A stretch of DNA of 64,000 nt, from NCBI RefSeq assembly GCF_020165495.1, contig NZ_JAIUIE010000004.1, positions 340,694 to 404,693 of the forward strand. Reading direction: 5' to 3'. The position numbers and the translations under genes are program-made. Each line of letters begins with the position of its first letter. The stretch's first letter is position 1. The notes under the pieces are model-generated. The model was not told where the DNA came from and did not search any database. It saw only the letters and a program-made list of their open reading frames with translations. Origin of the DNA: Mesorhizobium sp. BR1-1-16 (GTDB taxonomy: Bacteria; Pseudomonadota; Alphaproteobacteria; Rhizobiales; Kaistiaceae). Below are positions 53,327 to 62,231 of this stretch, in pieces.

Positions 53327-54547
53327 CTAGCCCACCTTTCCGGCGAATACATCGTCCAGCCAGTCGAATGTGCGACGGTTGAGCAGCGAGCGGTTGCCCA
53401 TTTCACAATGGCCCCCGGCGCCTTCGGCGCTCGAAAAGCGGATCAGCGTCTTCGGGCAGGTCAGCGCCTCACAGGCCGCCGGCCCGCCTTTCGCCAGCCC
53501 ATCCTCTTCGGCCACCGTGATCAGCGTCGGACAACGGATCGCGTGGAGCCGATCTTCGACCGTGAACGCCTCGGAAACCTTGAGATAGTCGGCAAGCGTC
53601 GCGACGCCGTGCACCCAGAAGGCGCGCTTCCGGATCTTCCAGGTGAGACCGGGATCAGCAGCGATGACGCTTTCCATCGCGGCAATGATCGCCGGGTTCA
53701 TATGGCCGAGATCGGATGCCTCCTCGGCGGTCGCGCCGAACTTCATCGCCATGGCCCGGATCCCGGTCGCAAGGCTCGGCAGGAATGGATCGGCAATGAG
53801 CGCAGCCAGACGCGGCTCGCCAGCGGCAGCCCGCGGAGCGAGATAGCCGCCAAGGCTCCAGCCGTTCAGGACGATGCGGGCGGGATCGACGAGCGGATGA
53901 TCGACCATCGCATCCACCACCGCGCCGATGACGGTTTCCCAGTCGGCGCGGAGCGGCAGGCCATGTTCGTAGAGCATGCCGCCCTGCCCCGGCCCGTCGA
54001 AGATGAGGCTGTGATAGCCCCGCCGCGATGCCGCGACCGCCGAGGCGAACAACATGTCCGTGACCGTCGCGTCATAGCCATTGGTGAAGATGACCAGCGG
54101 CCGCACTGCGTCGGCATGCGCCGCAGCCGGCACGAACCAGGCCGGCATGGCGACGCCCTCAAACGGAACCTCCAACCGTTGCGGCCACGGATCGGAGAGC
54201 GCGAAGGCGCGCTCCATGATCTCGATCTGCCGCCGCCAGGTCGCCAGCAGGCGCGGATCGGTCGGGGCGCCATAGAGCGGATGATAGGAGGCGGCCAGAA
54301 AGGCGCTGGCGCGCAGATAGAGTTCGCGCGCGCTCTCCGCCCGGCCGGCGCGCTCGGCGGCCTCGCCCTCAGTGATATTGCGCTCGGCAGCCTTCAGGAA
54401 AGCGGCGTGGAAGGCCGTGTCGTCGCCGTGTCCGACGTCCCTCCCGATCGCTGCGATCTCGCCGAAATCCGGCCCGCCATAAGGAATATAGGCGAGCAGC
54501 CAGCTGGCGAATTCGTCATGAAGGTGGTCTTCGAACAGCAATCCCAT
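53327..54547 (-). CDS. Alpha/beta hydrolase (FrsA/DUF1100-like or prolyl oligopeptidase-type)
   Basis: Soluble hydrolase of 406 residues with an N-terminal helical lid of about 130 residues and a C-terminal alpha/beta core. The nucleophile elbow is VLNGWSLGGYLAPRAA; oxyanion-loop features are VIFTNGYDATVTDMLFA and IFDGPGQGGMLYE, as in enzymes of the dihydroxypseudooxynicotine hydrolase / DUF1100 type. The catalytic His is in AGGHCEMGNRSLLNR. Substrate not recognisable. It is upstream of prmB on the same strand with a 36-base gap. Confidence 0.82.
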   Translation of the reverse strand: MGLLFEDHLHDEFASWLLAYIPYGGPDFGEIAAIGRDVGHGDDTAFHAAFLKAAERNITEGEAAERAGRAESARELYLRASAFLAASYHPLYGAPTDPRLLATWRRQIEIMERAFALSDPWPQRLEVPFEGVAMPAWFVPAAAHADAVRPLVIFTNGYDATVTDMLFASAVAASRRGYHSLIFDGPGQGGMLYEHGLPLRADWETVIGAVVDAMVDHPLVDPARIVLNGWSLGGYLAPRAAAGEPRLAALIADPFLPSLATGIRAMAMKFGATAEEASDLGHMNPAIIAAMESVIAADPGLTWKIRKRAFWVHGVATLADYLKVSEAFTVEDRLHAIRCPTLITVAEEDGLAKGGPAACEALTCPKTLIRFSSAEGAGGHCEMGNRSLLNRRTFDWLDDVFAGKVG

Positions 54548-54670
54548 GACGGCCTCGGTTCAGATCAGCGGGCGCAGTCTCGGATAAAGGCCGACGCCTC
54601 GCCCTGCGGCGGATACGCCGGGGCCTGCTCAAGGCGTTCGAGCAGGCCCCGCACGTCATGTTCTGACGCC

Positions 54671-55423
54671 TTACTGGCCCTTGGCCTTCAGGCGCTTGTT
54701 GCAGTCGCTCCAGAACTGCGGCCACTTCGCGCCGGCGGGCAGCTTGCCAGCGGCTTTCTGCGCCTGCCAATCGGAGCCGCAGGCGCGCATGCGCGCCCAG
54801 GCCGCCTTCTGGCCCGGTGTCGGCTCCTTCTTGCCGGCGAGCGGCTTGGCAGGATCGATCTTGGCGGCGGCTTCCGGATCGGGCAGCGGCGCGCCGAGCT
54901 CCTCGTCATCCATTTTCGCGGCCTTCGCGGTCGCCTTCGCCGGCATCGTCGTGTCGGGATGCGCCGCCGCATAGTCCTTGGCGCACTGGCTCCAGAACTT
55001 CGGCCAGGTCTGCCCGGCCGGGATCTTGTCGTCAGCCTTCAGCTTGGCCCACTGGTCGGAACACGCCTGCATGGCCGGCGACTTGCCCTTGCCGGAAGTC
55101 GCGGCGTCCTCGGCCGGCGGCGGTGTTGCAGCGGCGGCTGCCTTGGCCTTCTTGGCCGGCGGCGGCTCGGCCGGCGCAGCGGCTGTGGTTTCTGCCGCGG
55201 CAGCAGCATCGGCCGGATGTGCCGCCGCATAGTCCTTGGCGCACTGGCTCCAGAATTTCGGCCAGGTCTGACCCGCCGGTACCTTATCGTCGGCCTTCAG
55301 CTGCGACCACTGATCGGAACAGGCCTGCATGGCCGGCGACTTCGTCGCTGCCACGGCCGCGCCTGCAGCAATACATAGCGCAAATCCGGCCGTCATTGCG
55401 GCCAGTCGGACTGCAAACGTCAT
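54671..55423 (-). CDS. Exported hypothetical protein with three Cys-paired repeats
   Basis: Protein of 250 residues with a signal peptide (FAVRLAAMTAGFALCIAAGAAVAA). Three copies of a 40-residue module lie at 31-70, 117-156 and 211-250. Copies 1 and 2 are nearly identical in protein sequence; copy 3 is more distant. Each has M-x-A-C at the start, then W, K, P-A-G, W-P-x-F-W and a second Cys 26 residues after the first (35/61, 121/147, 215/241), suggesting one disulfide per module. Ala/Pro/Lys-rich linkers separate them. I do not recognise a named function; single modules of this kind occur in other alphaproteobacterial hypothetical proteins. It should be a periplasmic or surface protein. Confidence 0.75.
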   Translation of the reverse strand: MTFAVRLAAMTAGFALCIAAGAAVAATKSPAMQACSDQWSQLKADDKVPAGQTWPKFWSQCAKDYAAAHPADAAAAAETTAAAPAEPPPAKKAKAAAAATPPPAEDAATSGKGKSPAMQACSDQWAKLKADDKIPAGQTWPKFWSQCAKDYAAAHPDTTMPAKATAKAAKMDDEELGAPLPDPEAAAKIDPAKPLAGKKEPTPGQKAAWARMRACGSDWQAQKAAGKLPAGAKWPQFWSDCNKRLKAKGQ

Positions 55424-55605
55424 GATGCGATGCCCTCCCCCGAGCGCGCGCCGACATGGCGCTACGCCGTTGTCCCGCTGAGGGAACAACTCGGCATCGC
55501 AGCTGTCAACGACCGACGCGCGCTCGGGATCCCGGCGGGGTCGGCAGAGGCTGTCCGGGCGGCCCGGCGGTATAACCAGGTCGCCCGGTTCAGCGTCCGG
55601 CGGCG

Positions 55606-56004
55606 CTACTTCGCCTCGCCGCCATTCTTGGCAAGCCAGGCCTGCATGAACGCGATCTCGTCGTCCTGGGCCTTGATGATGCCCTCGGCCAGCTTCCGGA
55701 TTTCCGGATCCTTGCCATATTCGAGTTCGATCTTCGCCATGGCGATGGCACCCTGATGATGCGGGATCATGCCGCGCACGAAATCAACGTCGACATTGCC
55801 GCTATATTGGATGGCCATGTCCTTCATCATCACGGCATCGGCCGCCTTGAAGGCCTTCGTCGAGGGCGCGGCGTCCTTGTCCGTGCCCTCCATCTGCATG
55901 CCGTCATGGTTCATGCCGTCGTGATTCATCATTTCCTCGGCGGAAACGGCGAGGGGCACGGCCAGCAGCGCGGCGGCGAAAAGGAGCGTCTTGAGCTTCA
56001 TCAT
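55606..56004 (-). CDS. DUF305 domain protein (exported, metal-related)
   Basis: Protein of 132 residues with a signal peptide (KLKTLLFAAALLAVPLAVSA). A Met/His/Asp-rich stretch (25-40: MMNHDGMNHDG pattern) follows, suited to copper or silver binding. The DUF305 core has VDFVRGMIPHHQGAIAMAKIELEYGKDPEIRKLAEGIIKAQDDEI with the His82-His83 pair that defines the family. DUF305 proteins belong to the ferritin-like superfamily and are often encoded with copper resistance genes. It is preceded on the same strand by a small Cys/His protein gene, 80 bases away. AGGA lies 8 bases upstream of the ATG. Confidence 0.85.
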   Translation of the reverse strand: MMKLKTLLFAAALLAVPLAVSAEEMMNHDGMNHDGMQMEGTDKDAAPSTKAFKAADAVMMKDMAIQYSGNVDVDFVRGMIPHHQGAIAMAKIELEYGKDPEIRKLAEGIIKAQDDEIAFMQAWLAKNGGEAK

Positions 56005-56084
56005 GGTCAAATCCTGATCGATAGGGGCGACAGAGATCGATCGCGGCCGATACGGCCGGCGACGATCGCGCGGGAATCCATCGA

Positions 56085-56426
56085 TCAGGCGCGGGGCGGC
56101 GGCGGCTCCGGCGAGGGGATGCCGGCATGGGGGGCAATGTCGGATGCAGGCCGCAGCCAGATCATGGCGAGCCGCAGAGGCTGGCTCTCCGTCGCCTCTG
56201 CGAGGACGCCCGAGCCGATGCCGAAGCAACAGAGCATGAAGGCCAGCGCCTTGCCGCTGCCGACCGACGAATGGTCCGCGACGGGAGCGGCCTGGTGGTG
56301 CGGGCAATCGGCCGCTGCCATCTCCGTCATCGCGGCCCCCGGCAGCATGCCCGCTTCGGCGATGCTGGCAAGCAGCATGCCGGCAAGGGCGAGCAGGACG
56401 AGGGCGATGCCGATGGCGCGACGCAT
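56085..56426 (-). CDS. Small membrane/exported Cys-His protein, DUF2946-like
   Basis: Protein of 113 residues: hydrophobic N-terminus (RAIGIALVLLALAGMLLASIAEA, signal peptide or anchor), then a mid region with CPHH (41-44) and a second hydrophobic stretch with adjacent cysteines Cys66-Cys67 (FMLCCFGIGSG), and a proline-rich end. The layout resembles the short DUF2946-type proteins that accompany copper genes, but the assignment is weak. It is upstream of the DUF305 gene, and both may respond to metal. Confidence 0.55.
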   Translation of the reverse strand: MRRAIGIALVLLALAGMLLASIAEAGMLPGAAMTEMAAADCPHHQAAPVADHSSVGSGKALAFMLCCFGIGSGVLAEATESQPLRLAMIWLRPASDIAPHAGIPSPEPPPPRA

Positions 56427-56457
56427 GGCGCAATGCTGGTCCGCGCGCAAGGCGTCG

Positions 56458-56970
56458 TCAAGGCGTCGGCGATGACGGTGCCGCGAGGCGCTTTTCCATC
56501 AGGATGAGATCGAGATAGGCGCCAAACTTGAACCCGACTTCGCCAAGGCGGCCGGTCGCCACGAAACCCTGCCGCGCATGCAGGCGGACCGAGGCCTCGT
56601 TGCCCGCCGTGATCGCCGCGATCATCACGTGCTTGTCCGCTGCTGTCGCATCGGCGACGAGCGCCGCGAGCAGCGCCGCCCCGGCGCCGTTGCCACGCGC
56701 CGAACTGGCCACATAGACCGAATTCTCGACCGTGAAGCGATAACCCTGGAAAGGGCGGAAATCGCCATAGGAGGCATAGCCGAGCACCCTGTCGCCTTCG
56801 GTTGCGACGAAGACCGGATAGCCCTGCCCCCGACGCGCCGCGAACCATGCCCGGCGGTTGTCGAGATCGACGGTGTCGTCGTTCCAGATCGCGGTCGTAT
56901 GGAGCACGGCGTCATTATAGATCGCGAGGATCGCCGGCAGATCGTCCTCTCCGGCCATGCGGATATCCAT
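56458..56970 (-). CDS. GNAT acetyltransferase of phosphinothricin/methionine sulfoximine type
   Basis: N-acetyltransferase of 170 residues. The opening IRMAGEDDLPAILAIYNDAVLHTTAIW and VLGYASYGDFRPFQGYRFTVENSVYV are typical of phosphinothricin acetyltransferase/MddA proteins, and acetyl-CoA binds in ARGNGAGAALLAALVADA (R-x-x-G-x-G/A). These enzymes acetylate glutamate analogues such as phosphinothricin or methionine sulfoximine/sulfone; housekeeping substrates are usually unknown. A second, unrelated GNAT gene ends 3 bases upstream, so the two form a pair. Confidence 0.88.
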   Translation of the reverse strand: MDIRMAGEDDLPAILAIYNDAVLHTTAIWNDDTVDLDNRRAWFAARRGQGYPVFVATEGDRVLGYASYGDFRPFQGYRFTVENSVYVASSARGNGAGAALLAALVADATAADKHVMIAAITAGNEASVRLHARQGFVATGRLGEVGFKFGAYLDLILMEKRLAAPSSPTP

Positions 56971-56973
56971 CGC

Positions 56974-57540
56974 TCAGGCTCCCGCGATTTCTTTGTAGAA
57001 GATGGTGGCGCCCGAGGGCCGCCCGTCCGGCGTCAGCGCATAGCCGGGGATGGTGCCGACTTCGGTCCAGCCGCAGGCGGCATAGAGGGCGTGGCCGGCG
57101 CTGCCGGTTTCCGTATCGAGCACCAGCAGCGTGCGGCCGGCGGCACTGGCGGCCTCTTCCGCCGCCGTCAGCAGCCGCCGCCCGAGCCCGCGACGGCGCA
57201 TCGACGAATGCACCAGCATCTTGCCGATATCGGCGCGGTGCGGCTGGTTCGGCTGATGCGCGAAGGTGACGACCACCGTGCCGACGATATCCTCACCGCG
57301 CATGGCGACGATCAGGATGCGCTGCCCCTCCGCGATCAACGCCAGCTGGCCGCGCCAGAACCGCGCCGCATCGGCCGCGCTGAAGCCATGCATGAAGTTG
57401 ACCGAGGCGCCGCTCGCGACGACATCGGCGAGGAGCGAGCCGAGACCAGGCAGCGCCGCTTCGGCATCGGAAGCCGAGAGCACGCGGAGCGCGACCTCGT
57501 CCCCAGGCGGAGCGCCATCGACATCATCGGACTTCGGCAT
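56974..57540 (-). CDS. GNAT family N-acetyltransferase
   Basis: Acetyltransferase of 188 residues. Acetyl-CoA motif A is VHSSMRRRGLGRRLLTAAEEAASAAGR (R-R-x-G-L-G-R), with the preceding strand VVVTFAHQPNQPHRADIGKMLV and the conserved ALYAACGWTEVGTIPGYALTPDG near the end, which resembles N-acetyltransferases active on small amines or antibiotics. Substrate unknown. The start at 57540 follows AGGAAGG; an ATG 11 codons earlier lacks such a site. Divergent from a LysR regulator (57657), which may control the two GNAT genes. Confidence 0.85.
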   Translation of the reverse strand: MPKSDDVDGAPPGDEVALRVLSASDAEAALPGLGSLLADVVASGASVNFMHGFSAADAARFWRGQLALIAEGQRILIVAMRGEDIVGTVVVTFAHQPNQPHRADIGKMLVHSSMRRRGLGRRLLTAAEEAASAAGRTLLVLDTETGSAGHALYAACGWTEVGTIPGYALTPDGRPSGATIFYKEIAGA

Positions 57541-57656
57541 CGCAAGCGCCTTCCTGATCGGGATCGCTATCATCCCTATCGCGCCGATCCATCACACGTG
57601 TCAATCTAAGCCCATGGAGTTATAAGCTTTTCCAAAGTGTCGCATTGGATTTCCCG

Positions 57657-58565
57657 ATGGATATCGATCAGCTGCGCAGCTTCGACCGGATCGTGCGCGA
57701 CGGCAGCTTCACCAAGGCGGCGGCGCGGCTCAACGTGACGCAGGCGACGATCTCGATGCGCATCAAGGCGCTCGAAAGCGCGGCTGGCGGTGCGCTGTTC
57801 GCACGCGGCCGCAAGGTGGCGCTGACCGAACGCGGCCAGGCCTTCCTGCCCTATGCCCGCCGCATCCTCTCGACGCTCGTCGAGAGCGAGGAGGCGATGC
57901 GCAGCATGGATCGCGGCCATCTGACACTCGCGACGCTGCGCAGCGTCGTGCCGACGCTGGTGACACGGCCGGTCAGCGACTTCCTTGCCGCCCATCCGCG
58001 CGTGGCGCTCGATGTCGAAGAGGGCCGCCACCGCGACATCGCCGAATGGCTGCATGACCGGCGCGTCGATCTCGCCATCATCGCCTGGCCGAATGTCGAT
58101 CCGCTGCTCGATCCGCTTGAGCCGCTCGCGCTCTTCAGCGAGAAGGCGCGGCTGGTGGCAGCGCCCGCCCTTGCCGCCGCGATCGGCCCCGCGCCGACGC
58201 TCGACCGCGTCTTCGAGATCGCGCCGCGCTTCGTGACGCATCTGTGGTGGCAGGTGACGCCGGAGGCGATCCTCGCCATGAACCGGCGCGCGCGGACGAC
58301 CTCGCTGATGCCGCTCGAACCGAGCCGGGATCTCATCGATGCCGGCGCGGCGATCGGCCATCTCCTGGCGCCGCAGGTCGAACCGGACATTGCCAGCGGC
58401 CGGCTCGTCGAAATCGAGCCCGTCGACATGCCGCCGATGACGCGCCGTTCGGCGCTCGTCGCGGGCTTTGCCGAGGCCGCCGCGCGTCCGCTCGTGGCCG
58501 ACCTTGCGGCCCGCCTCATCGCCCGCGCAGAAGCGCTTCGGATCCTCGAGGCCGATCGCCGCTGA
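57657..58565 (+). CDS. LysR-family transcriptional regulator
   Basis: Regulator of 302 residues. The helix-turn-helix is [71 protein letters not shown] (1-71); the rest is a ligand-binding domain. In the recognition helix [12 protein letters not shown] replaces the usual Q-x-S-x-S-x-x-I-x-x-L-E. The frame is open from a TTG at 57645, but ATG at 57657 is the standard start. It is divergent from the GNAT pair with 116 bases between; LysR proteins usually act on the neighbouring divergent genes. A short gap of 56 bases separates it from lepA downstream. Confidence 0.9.
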   Translation: MDIDQLRSFDRIVRDGSFTKAAARLNVTQATISMRIKALESAAGGALFARGRKVALTERGQAFLPYARRILSTLVESEEAMRSMDRGHLTLATLRSVVPTLVTRPVSDFLAAHPRVALDVEEGRHRDIAEWLHDRRVDLAIIAWPNVDPLLDPLEPLALFSEKARLVAAPALAAAIGPAPTLDRVFEIAPRFVTHLWWQVTPEAILAMNRRARTTSLMPLEPSRDLIDAGAAIGHLLAPQVEPDIASGRLVEIEPVDMPPMTRRSALVAGFAEAAARPLVADLAARLIARAEALRILEADRR

Positions 58566-58621
58566 AAAACGTGCCGTTTCGGCGCTTTGCCGGGCCCGGC
58601 CTTGATGCTATTGAGCGCGCC

Positions 58622-60427
58622 ATGAGCACCGTGCCCTTCGACAATATCCGCAATTTCTCGATCGTCGCCCATATCGATCATGGCAAGTCGACGCTTGCCG
58701 ACCGGCTGATTCAGCTCACCGGCGGGCTGACCGACCGCGAGATGACCAACCAGGTGCTCGATTCGATGGAAATCGAGCGCGAGCGCGGCATCACGATCAA
58801 GGCCCAGACCGTTCGACTCCACTACAAGGCCAAGGACGGCAAGACCTATGTCCTGAACCTCATGGACACGCCCGGCCATGTCGACTTCGCCTATGAGGTC
58901 TCGCGCTCGCTCGCGGCCTGCGAAGGCGCGCTGCTGGTCGTCGATGCCTCGCAAGGCGTCGAGGCGCAGACGCTGGCCAACGTCTATCAGGCGATCGACA
59001 ACAATCTCGAGATCGTCACCGTCCTCAACAAGGTCGACCTTCCCGCCGCCGAGCCGGAGCGCATCCGCGCGCAGGTCGAGGAAGTCATCGGCATCGATGC
59101 TTCCAGAGCCGTTCTCATCTCGGCCAAGACCGGCCTCGGCGTCGAGAATGTGCTCGAGGCGATCGTCACCGACCTGCCCGGCCCGAAGGGCGATCCCGAT
59201 GCGCCGCTGAAGGCGCTCCTGGTCGATAGCTGGTACGACACCTATCTCGGCGTCGTCGTGCTGGTGCGCGTCATCGACGGGCGACTCTCGAAGGGCGCGC
59301 ATATCCGCATGATGCGCGCCGACGCCGCCTATGATGTCGAGCGCGTCGGGTTCTTCACGCCGAAGATGGTCGCCGTCGACAGCTTGGGCCCCGGCGAGAT
59401 CGGCTTCTTCACCGGCTCGATCAAGGAAGTCGCCGATACCCGCGTCGGCGACACGATCACCGACGCCCGCAAGCCGACCGCCGAAGCGCTGCCGGGCTTC
59501 CGTCCGGCCCAGCCGGTCGTCTTCTGCGGCCTCTTTCCTGCCGATGCGGCGCAGTTCGAGGAACTGCGCGCCGCGATGGGCAAGCTGCGCCTCAACGACG
59601 CCTCGTTCTCGTTCGAGATGGAAACCTCGGCCGCGCTCGGCTTCGGCTTCCGCTGCGGCTTTCTCGGCCTGCTGCATCTCGAGATCATCCAGGAGCGGCT
59701 GGAGCGCGAGTTCAATCTCGACCTGATCGCGACCGCGCCGTCCGTCGTCTACAAGCTGCTGCTCACCGACGGCTCCGAGATGGAGCTGCACAACCCGGCC
59801 GACATGCCCGATCCGATGAAGATCGAGGAAATCAAGGAGCCGTGGATCCGCGCCACGATCCTCACGCCGGACGACTATCTCGGCGCGATCCTGAAGCTGT
59901 GCCAGGAGCGGCGCGGCGTGCAGGCCGATCTTTCCTATGTCGGCGCGCGCGCGATGGTCACCTATGACCTGCCGCTCAACGAAGTGGTGTTCGATTTCTA
60001 TGACCGGCTGAAATCGGTCTCGAAGGGCTATGCCTCGTTCGATTACCACCTTTCCGACTACAAGGCCGGCGATCTCGTCAAGCTGCAGATCCTCGTCAAT
60101 GCCGAGCCGGTCGACGCGCTCTCGATGCTCGTCCACCGCACGCAGGCCGACCGGCGCGGCCGCGCGATGTGCGAGAAGCTGAAGGACCTCATCCCGCAGC
60201 ACCTCTTCGTCATCCCGATCCAGGCCGCGATCGGCGGCAAGATCATCGCCCGCGAAACCGTCAAGGCGATGCGCAAGGACGTGACGGCCAAGTGCTATGG
60301 CGGCGACATCACCCGCAAGCGCAAGCTCCTCGACAAGCAGAAAGAGGGCAAGCGCAAGATGCGCCAGTTCGGCAAGGTCGACATCCCCCAGGAAGCCTTC
60401 ATCGCCGCGCTGAAGATGGACGAGTAG
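58622..60427 (+). CDS. lepA: Elongation factor 4 (LepA)
   Basis: Ribosome-associated GTPase of 601 residues. G1 [15 protein letters not shown]2 region [13 protein letters not shown]3 [17 protein letters not shown]4 [12 protein letters not shown] and the LepA-specific C-terminal domain ending [36 protein letters not shown] are all present. Length is standard. The start at 58622 ([21 protein letters not shown]) is clear by family. Confidence 0.97.
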   Translation: MSTVPFDNIRNFSIVAHIDHGKSTLADRLIQLTGGLTDREMTNQVLDSMEIERERGITIKAQTVRLHYKAKDGKTYVLNLMDTPGHVDFAYEVSRSLAACEGALLVVDASQGVEAQTLANVYQAIDNNLEIVTVLNKVDLPAAEPERIRAQVEEVIGIDASRAVLISAKTGLGVENVLEAIVTDLPGPKGDPDAPLKALLVDSWYDTYLGVVVLVRVIDGRLSKGAHIRMMRADAAYDVERVGFFTPKMVAVDSLGPGEIGFFTGSIKEVADTRVGDTITDARKPTAEALPGFRPAQPVVFCGLFPADAAQFEELRAAMGKLRLNDASFSFEMETSAALGFGFRCGFLGLLHLEIIQERLEREFNLDLIATAPSVVYKLLLTDGSEMELHNPADMPDPMKIEEIKEPWIRATILTPDDYLGAILKLCQERRGVQADLSYVGARAMVTYDLPLNEVVFDFYDRLKSVSKGYASFDYHLSDYKAGDLVKLQILVNAEPVDALSMLVHRTQADRRGRAMCEKLKDLIPQHLFVIPIQAAIGGKIIARETVKAMRKDVTAKCYGGDITRKRKLLDKQKEGKRKMRQFGKVDIPQEAFIAALKMDE

Positions 60428-60457
60428 GCGCCGCGCACAGCCCCGGAGCAAGGCGTC

Positions 60458-61258
60458 ATGAAGGTCATGAGCCTCAATGGCTGGGGCGGTACGCTCGGCG
60501 ACGAACTGCTGGCCTATCTGGTCGCTGCCGATCCCGACATGCTCTGCCTGCAGGAGGTGATATCAACGCCGGCCTCCGGCGCTGAGGTGCTCACCTATCG
60601 CGACGGCGATCATGTCCTGCCGCAACGCGCCAATCTCTTCCGCGAGGTCGCCGAAGTCCTGCCGGATCACGTCGCCCTGTTCTGCCCCGCGGCGCAGGGC
60701 GTGCTCTATGACGGCGACCGCGCGGTGCCATCGCAATGGGGCCTCGCGACCTTCGTGCGCCGCGCCTTCCCCATCATCGGCCAGGCGCAGGGCTTCGTAC
60801 ACAAGGGCTTTTCCCCAAATGGCTATGGCGATCATCCGCGCTCGCGCGTCGCCCATGTCGTGCGCCTCTGGGATTTCGCCCGTGACCGCGCCGTGACGAT
60901 CGGCCAGATGCACGGCCTCCGCGATCTCGCCGGCAAGCACGACACGCCGGAACGCCGCGCCCAGGCGGAGCGCCTCGCCGTCCTGTTCTCATCGCTCGCC
61001 GAACCTGACGACGCGCAGATCCTCTGCGGCGATTTCAACGTCGAGCCTGAGAGCGAGACCTTGGCCATACTCGGCCGGCTCGGCCTCCGCGACCTCGTCA
61101 CGGCACGCGGCTTCCCCGGCACGCGCAGTTCGCACTACACCAAGCCCGGCCGCTTCGCCGACTACATGCTGGTCAACGCCCCCCTCGCCGACGCCCCCTT
61201 CGACGTCGTCAAGGGACCAGAAGTCTCGGACCATTGCCCGCTGGTGCTGGAGGCGTAG
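60458..61258 (+). CDS. Endonuclease/exonuclease/phosphatase (EEP) family hydrolase
   Basis: Protein of 266 residues of the Mg-dependent EEP fold. MKVMSLNGWGG and DMLCLQEVI provide the first metal-site residues (Asn7, Glu in LQEV), GQMHGLRDLAGK a conserved His region, CGDFNVEPESETLAIL the D-x-N motif, and YMLVNAPL...VSDHCPLVLEA the closing S-D-H. No signal peptide. Members cleave DNA, RNA or phosphoesters such as inositol or sphingolipid phosphates; the substrate is not evident. It begins 30 bases after lepA. Confidence 0.85.
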   Translation: MKVMSLNGWGGTLGDELLAYLVAADPDMLCLQEVISTPASGAEVLTYRDGDHVLPQRANLFREVAEVLPDHVALFCPAAQGVLYDGDRAVPSQWGLATFVRRAFPIIGQAQGFVHKGFSPNGYGDHPRSRVAHVVRLWDFARDRAVTIGQMHGLRDLAGKHDTPERRAQAERLAVLFSSLAEPDDAQILCGDFNVEPESETLAILGRLGLRDLVTARGFPGTRSSHYTKPGRFADYMLVNAPLADAPFDVVKGPEVSDHCPLVLEA

Positions 61259-61332
61259 AGCGCAGGCAAGGCCGTCCGGACCGCGCCTTCGCTGTCATTG
61301 AGCCCACGAGCAAGCGCCGCGACGAGCGAGAG

Positions 61333-61800
61333 CTAACGCCGGAGCCATTCCGAATAAGGCCTGACGCCGAAGGCGGCGTCCGCTTCCTCGTCGAGCACGG
61401 CGATGAACTCAAGCGAGTGACCGTCCGGATCGGCGAAATATTGCGAGACTGCGGGCATCCAGCCGATCACTTCGGGCTCCTCGGCCGGCTTCCCAGTGAA
61501 GCCGAGCGGCTGCACGCCCTTCGCCTTCAACGCCGCGGCGGAGGCGAGCACGCCGTCGACACCCATCGCGAAGGCGAGGTGCAGACGCATCACAAGCGGC
61601 CCGGACCCGGTTTCCCAAAGCCCGATCATCCCCGTGCTGCGGCCGGGGACGAAGAAGAAGGCGATGCGCCGCTCCGGAAACACCTTCGCCAGTTCGAGCC
61701 CGACGACATCGCGATAAAAGGCGATCGATCGGTCCAGATCGGCCACGGTCAGATGGGTTTCATAGAGCCCGTCGATGAGGGGCATGCGTTCGTCGGTCAT
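61333..61800 (-). CDS. VOC family (glyoxalase/fosfomycin resistance-like) protein
   Basis: Metal-dependent enzyme fold of 155 residues made of two beta-alpha-beta-beta-beta units. First half: LYETHLTVADLDRSIAFYRDVVGLEL, with a probable metal ligand His in ETHLTV. Second half: VMRLHLAFAMGVDGVLASAAALKAKGV, with His in RLHLAF, and YFADPDGHSLEFIAVLDEE, with Glu in SLEFIA, completing an H-H-E site. PDGHSLEFI is the glyoxalase signature. Possible roles include glyoxalase, dioxygenase or fosfomycin-resistance type; no specific assignment. Start at 61800 by family. Convergent with the EEP gene. Confidence 0.85.
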   Translation of the reverse strand: MTDERMPLIDGLYETHLTVADLDRSIAFYRDVVGLELAKVFPERRIAFFFVPGRSTGMIGLWETGSGPLVMRLHLAFAMGVDGVLASAAALKAKGVQPLGFTGKPAEEPEVIGWMPAVSQYFADPDGHSLEFIAVLDEEADAAFGVRPYSEWLRR

Positions 61801-61914
61801 AGGGGCGGCCTTTCCATCCAGCCCGGCCTGCCTACAACCTCGACCTAAGTTGAGGTCAAGAGCAGATCTCGGAAGGCTGTGATGCCCCCGCGCCGGCGCC
61901 GCCATACCCGCAAG

Positions 61915-61991
61915 CCGTCACCCCGGCGAAGGCCGGGGTCCAAGCACACAGTCCCCTGGAACATGGATCCCGGCCTTCGCCGGGATGACGG
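61915..61991. repeat. REP/BIME-like inverted repeat 1
   Basis: The arms at 61915-61942 and 61964-61991 are reverse complements over 28 bases with two mismatches, and each arm carries its own CCCGGC-GAA-GGCCGGG-type hairpin. This sequence type (GTCATCCCGGCGAAGGCCGG) is a widespread intergenic repeat in Alphaproteobacteria. Confidence 0.85.
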
Positions 61992-62071
61992 CCGCGAGGG
62001 CATGGCCGCTCCTGCTCCCGGCGGCGCTCCTGCAGCGCTGCTGCGGCTCAACTCACCCGCAACAATCCGCG

Positions 62072-62180
62072 CCGTCATGGCCGGGCTCGTCCCGGCCATC
62101 CACGTCTTGCTTCCCGCCATCAAGGCAGCTTCACGTTCCAAGCAAGTCGTGGATGCCCGGGACAAGCCCGGGCATGACGG
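62072..62180. repeat. REP/BIME-like inverted repeat 2
   Basis: Arms at 62072-62104 and 62148-62180 are reverse complements over 33 bases with three mismatches. The arm begins CCGTCATGGCCGGGCT and ends ATCCACG, a common rhizobial intergenic repeat of a different subclass from the neighbouring repeat 1. Together the two sit at the boundary of the AT-rich last gene. Confidence 0.85.
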
Positions 62181-62231
62181 ACGGTCTCAAGCTGAATTGA
62201 GCTTGCCCCCATCGCCACCGACACGTTGCGA

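Larger units (their letters stand above)
61801..62231. other. Gene-free spacer holding two repeat elements
   Basis: Between the VOC gene and the last gene I see no credible coding frame. Most of the 431 bases is taken up by the two inverted-repeat elements annotated separately; the rest shows no promoter-like or structured sequence I would trust. Confidence 0.7.

Noticed and set aside
57851..60451. 866-codon minus-strand open frame
   Set aside because: Antisense to lepA and the LysR gene; composition is typical of a shadow frame, while lepA on the other strand is beyond doubt.
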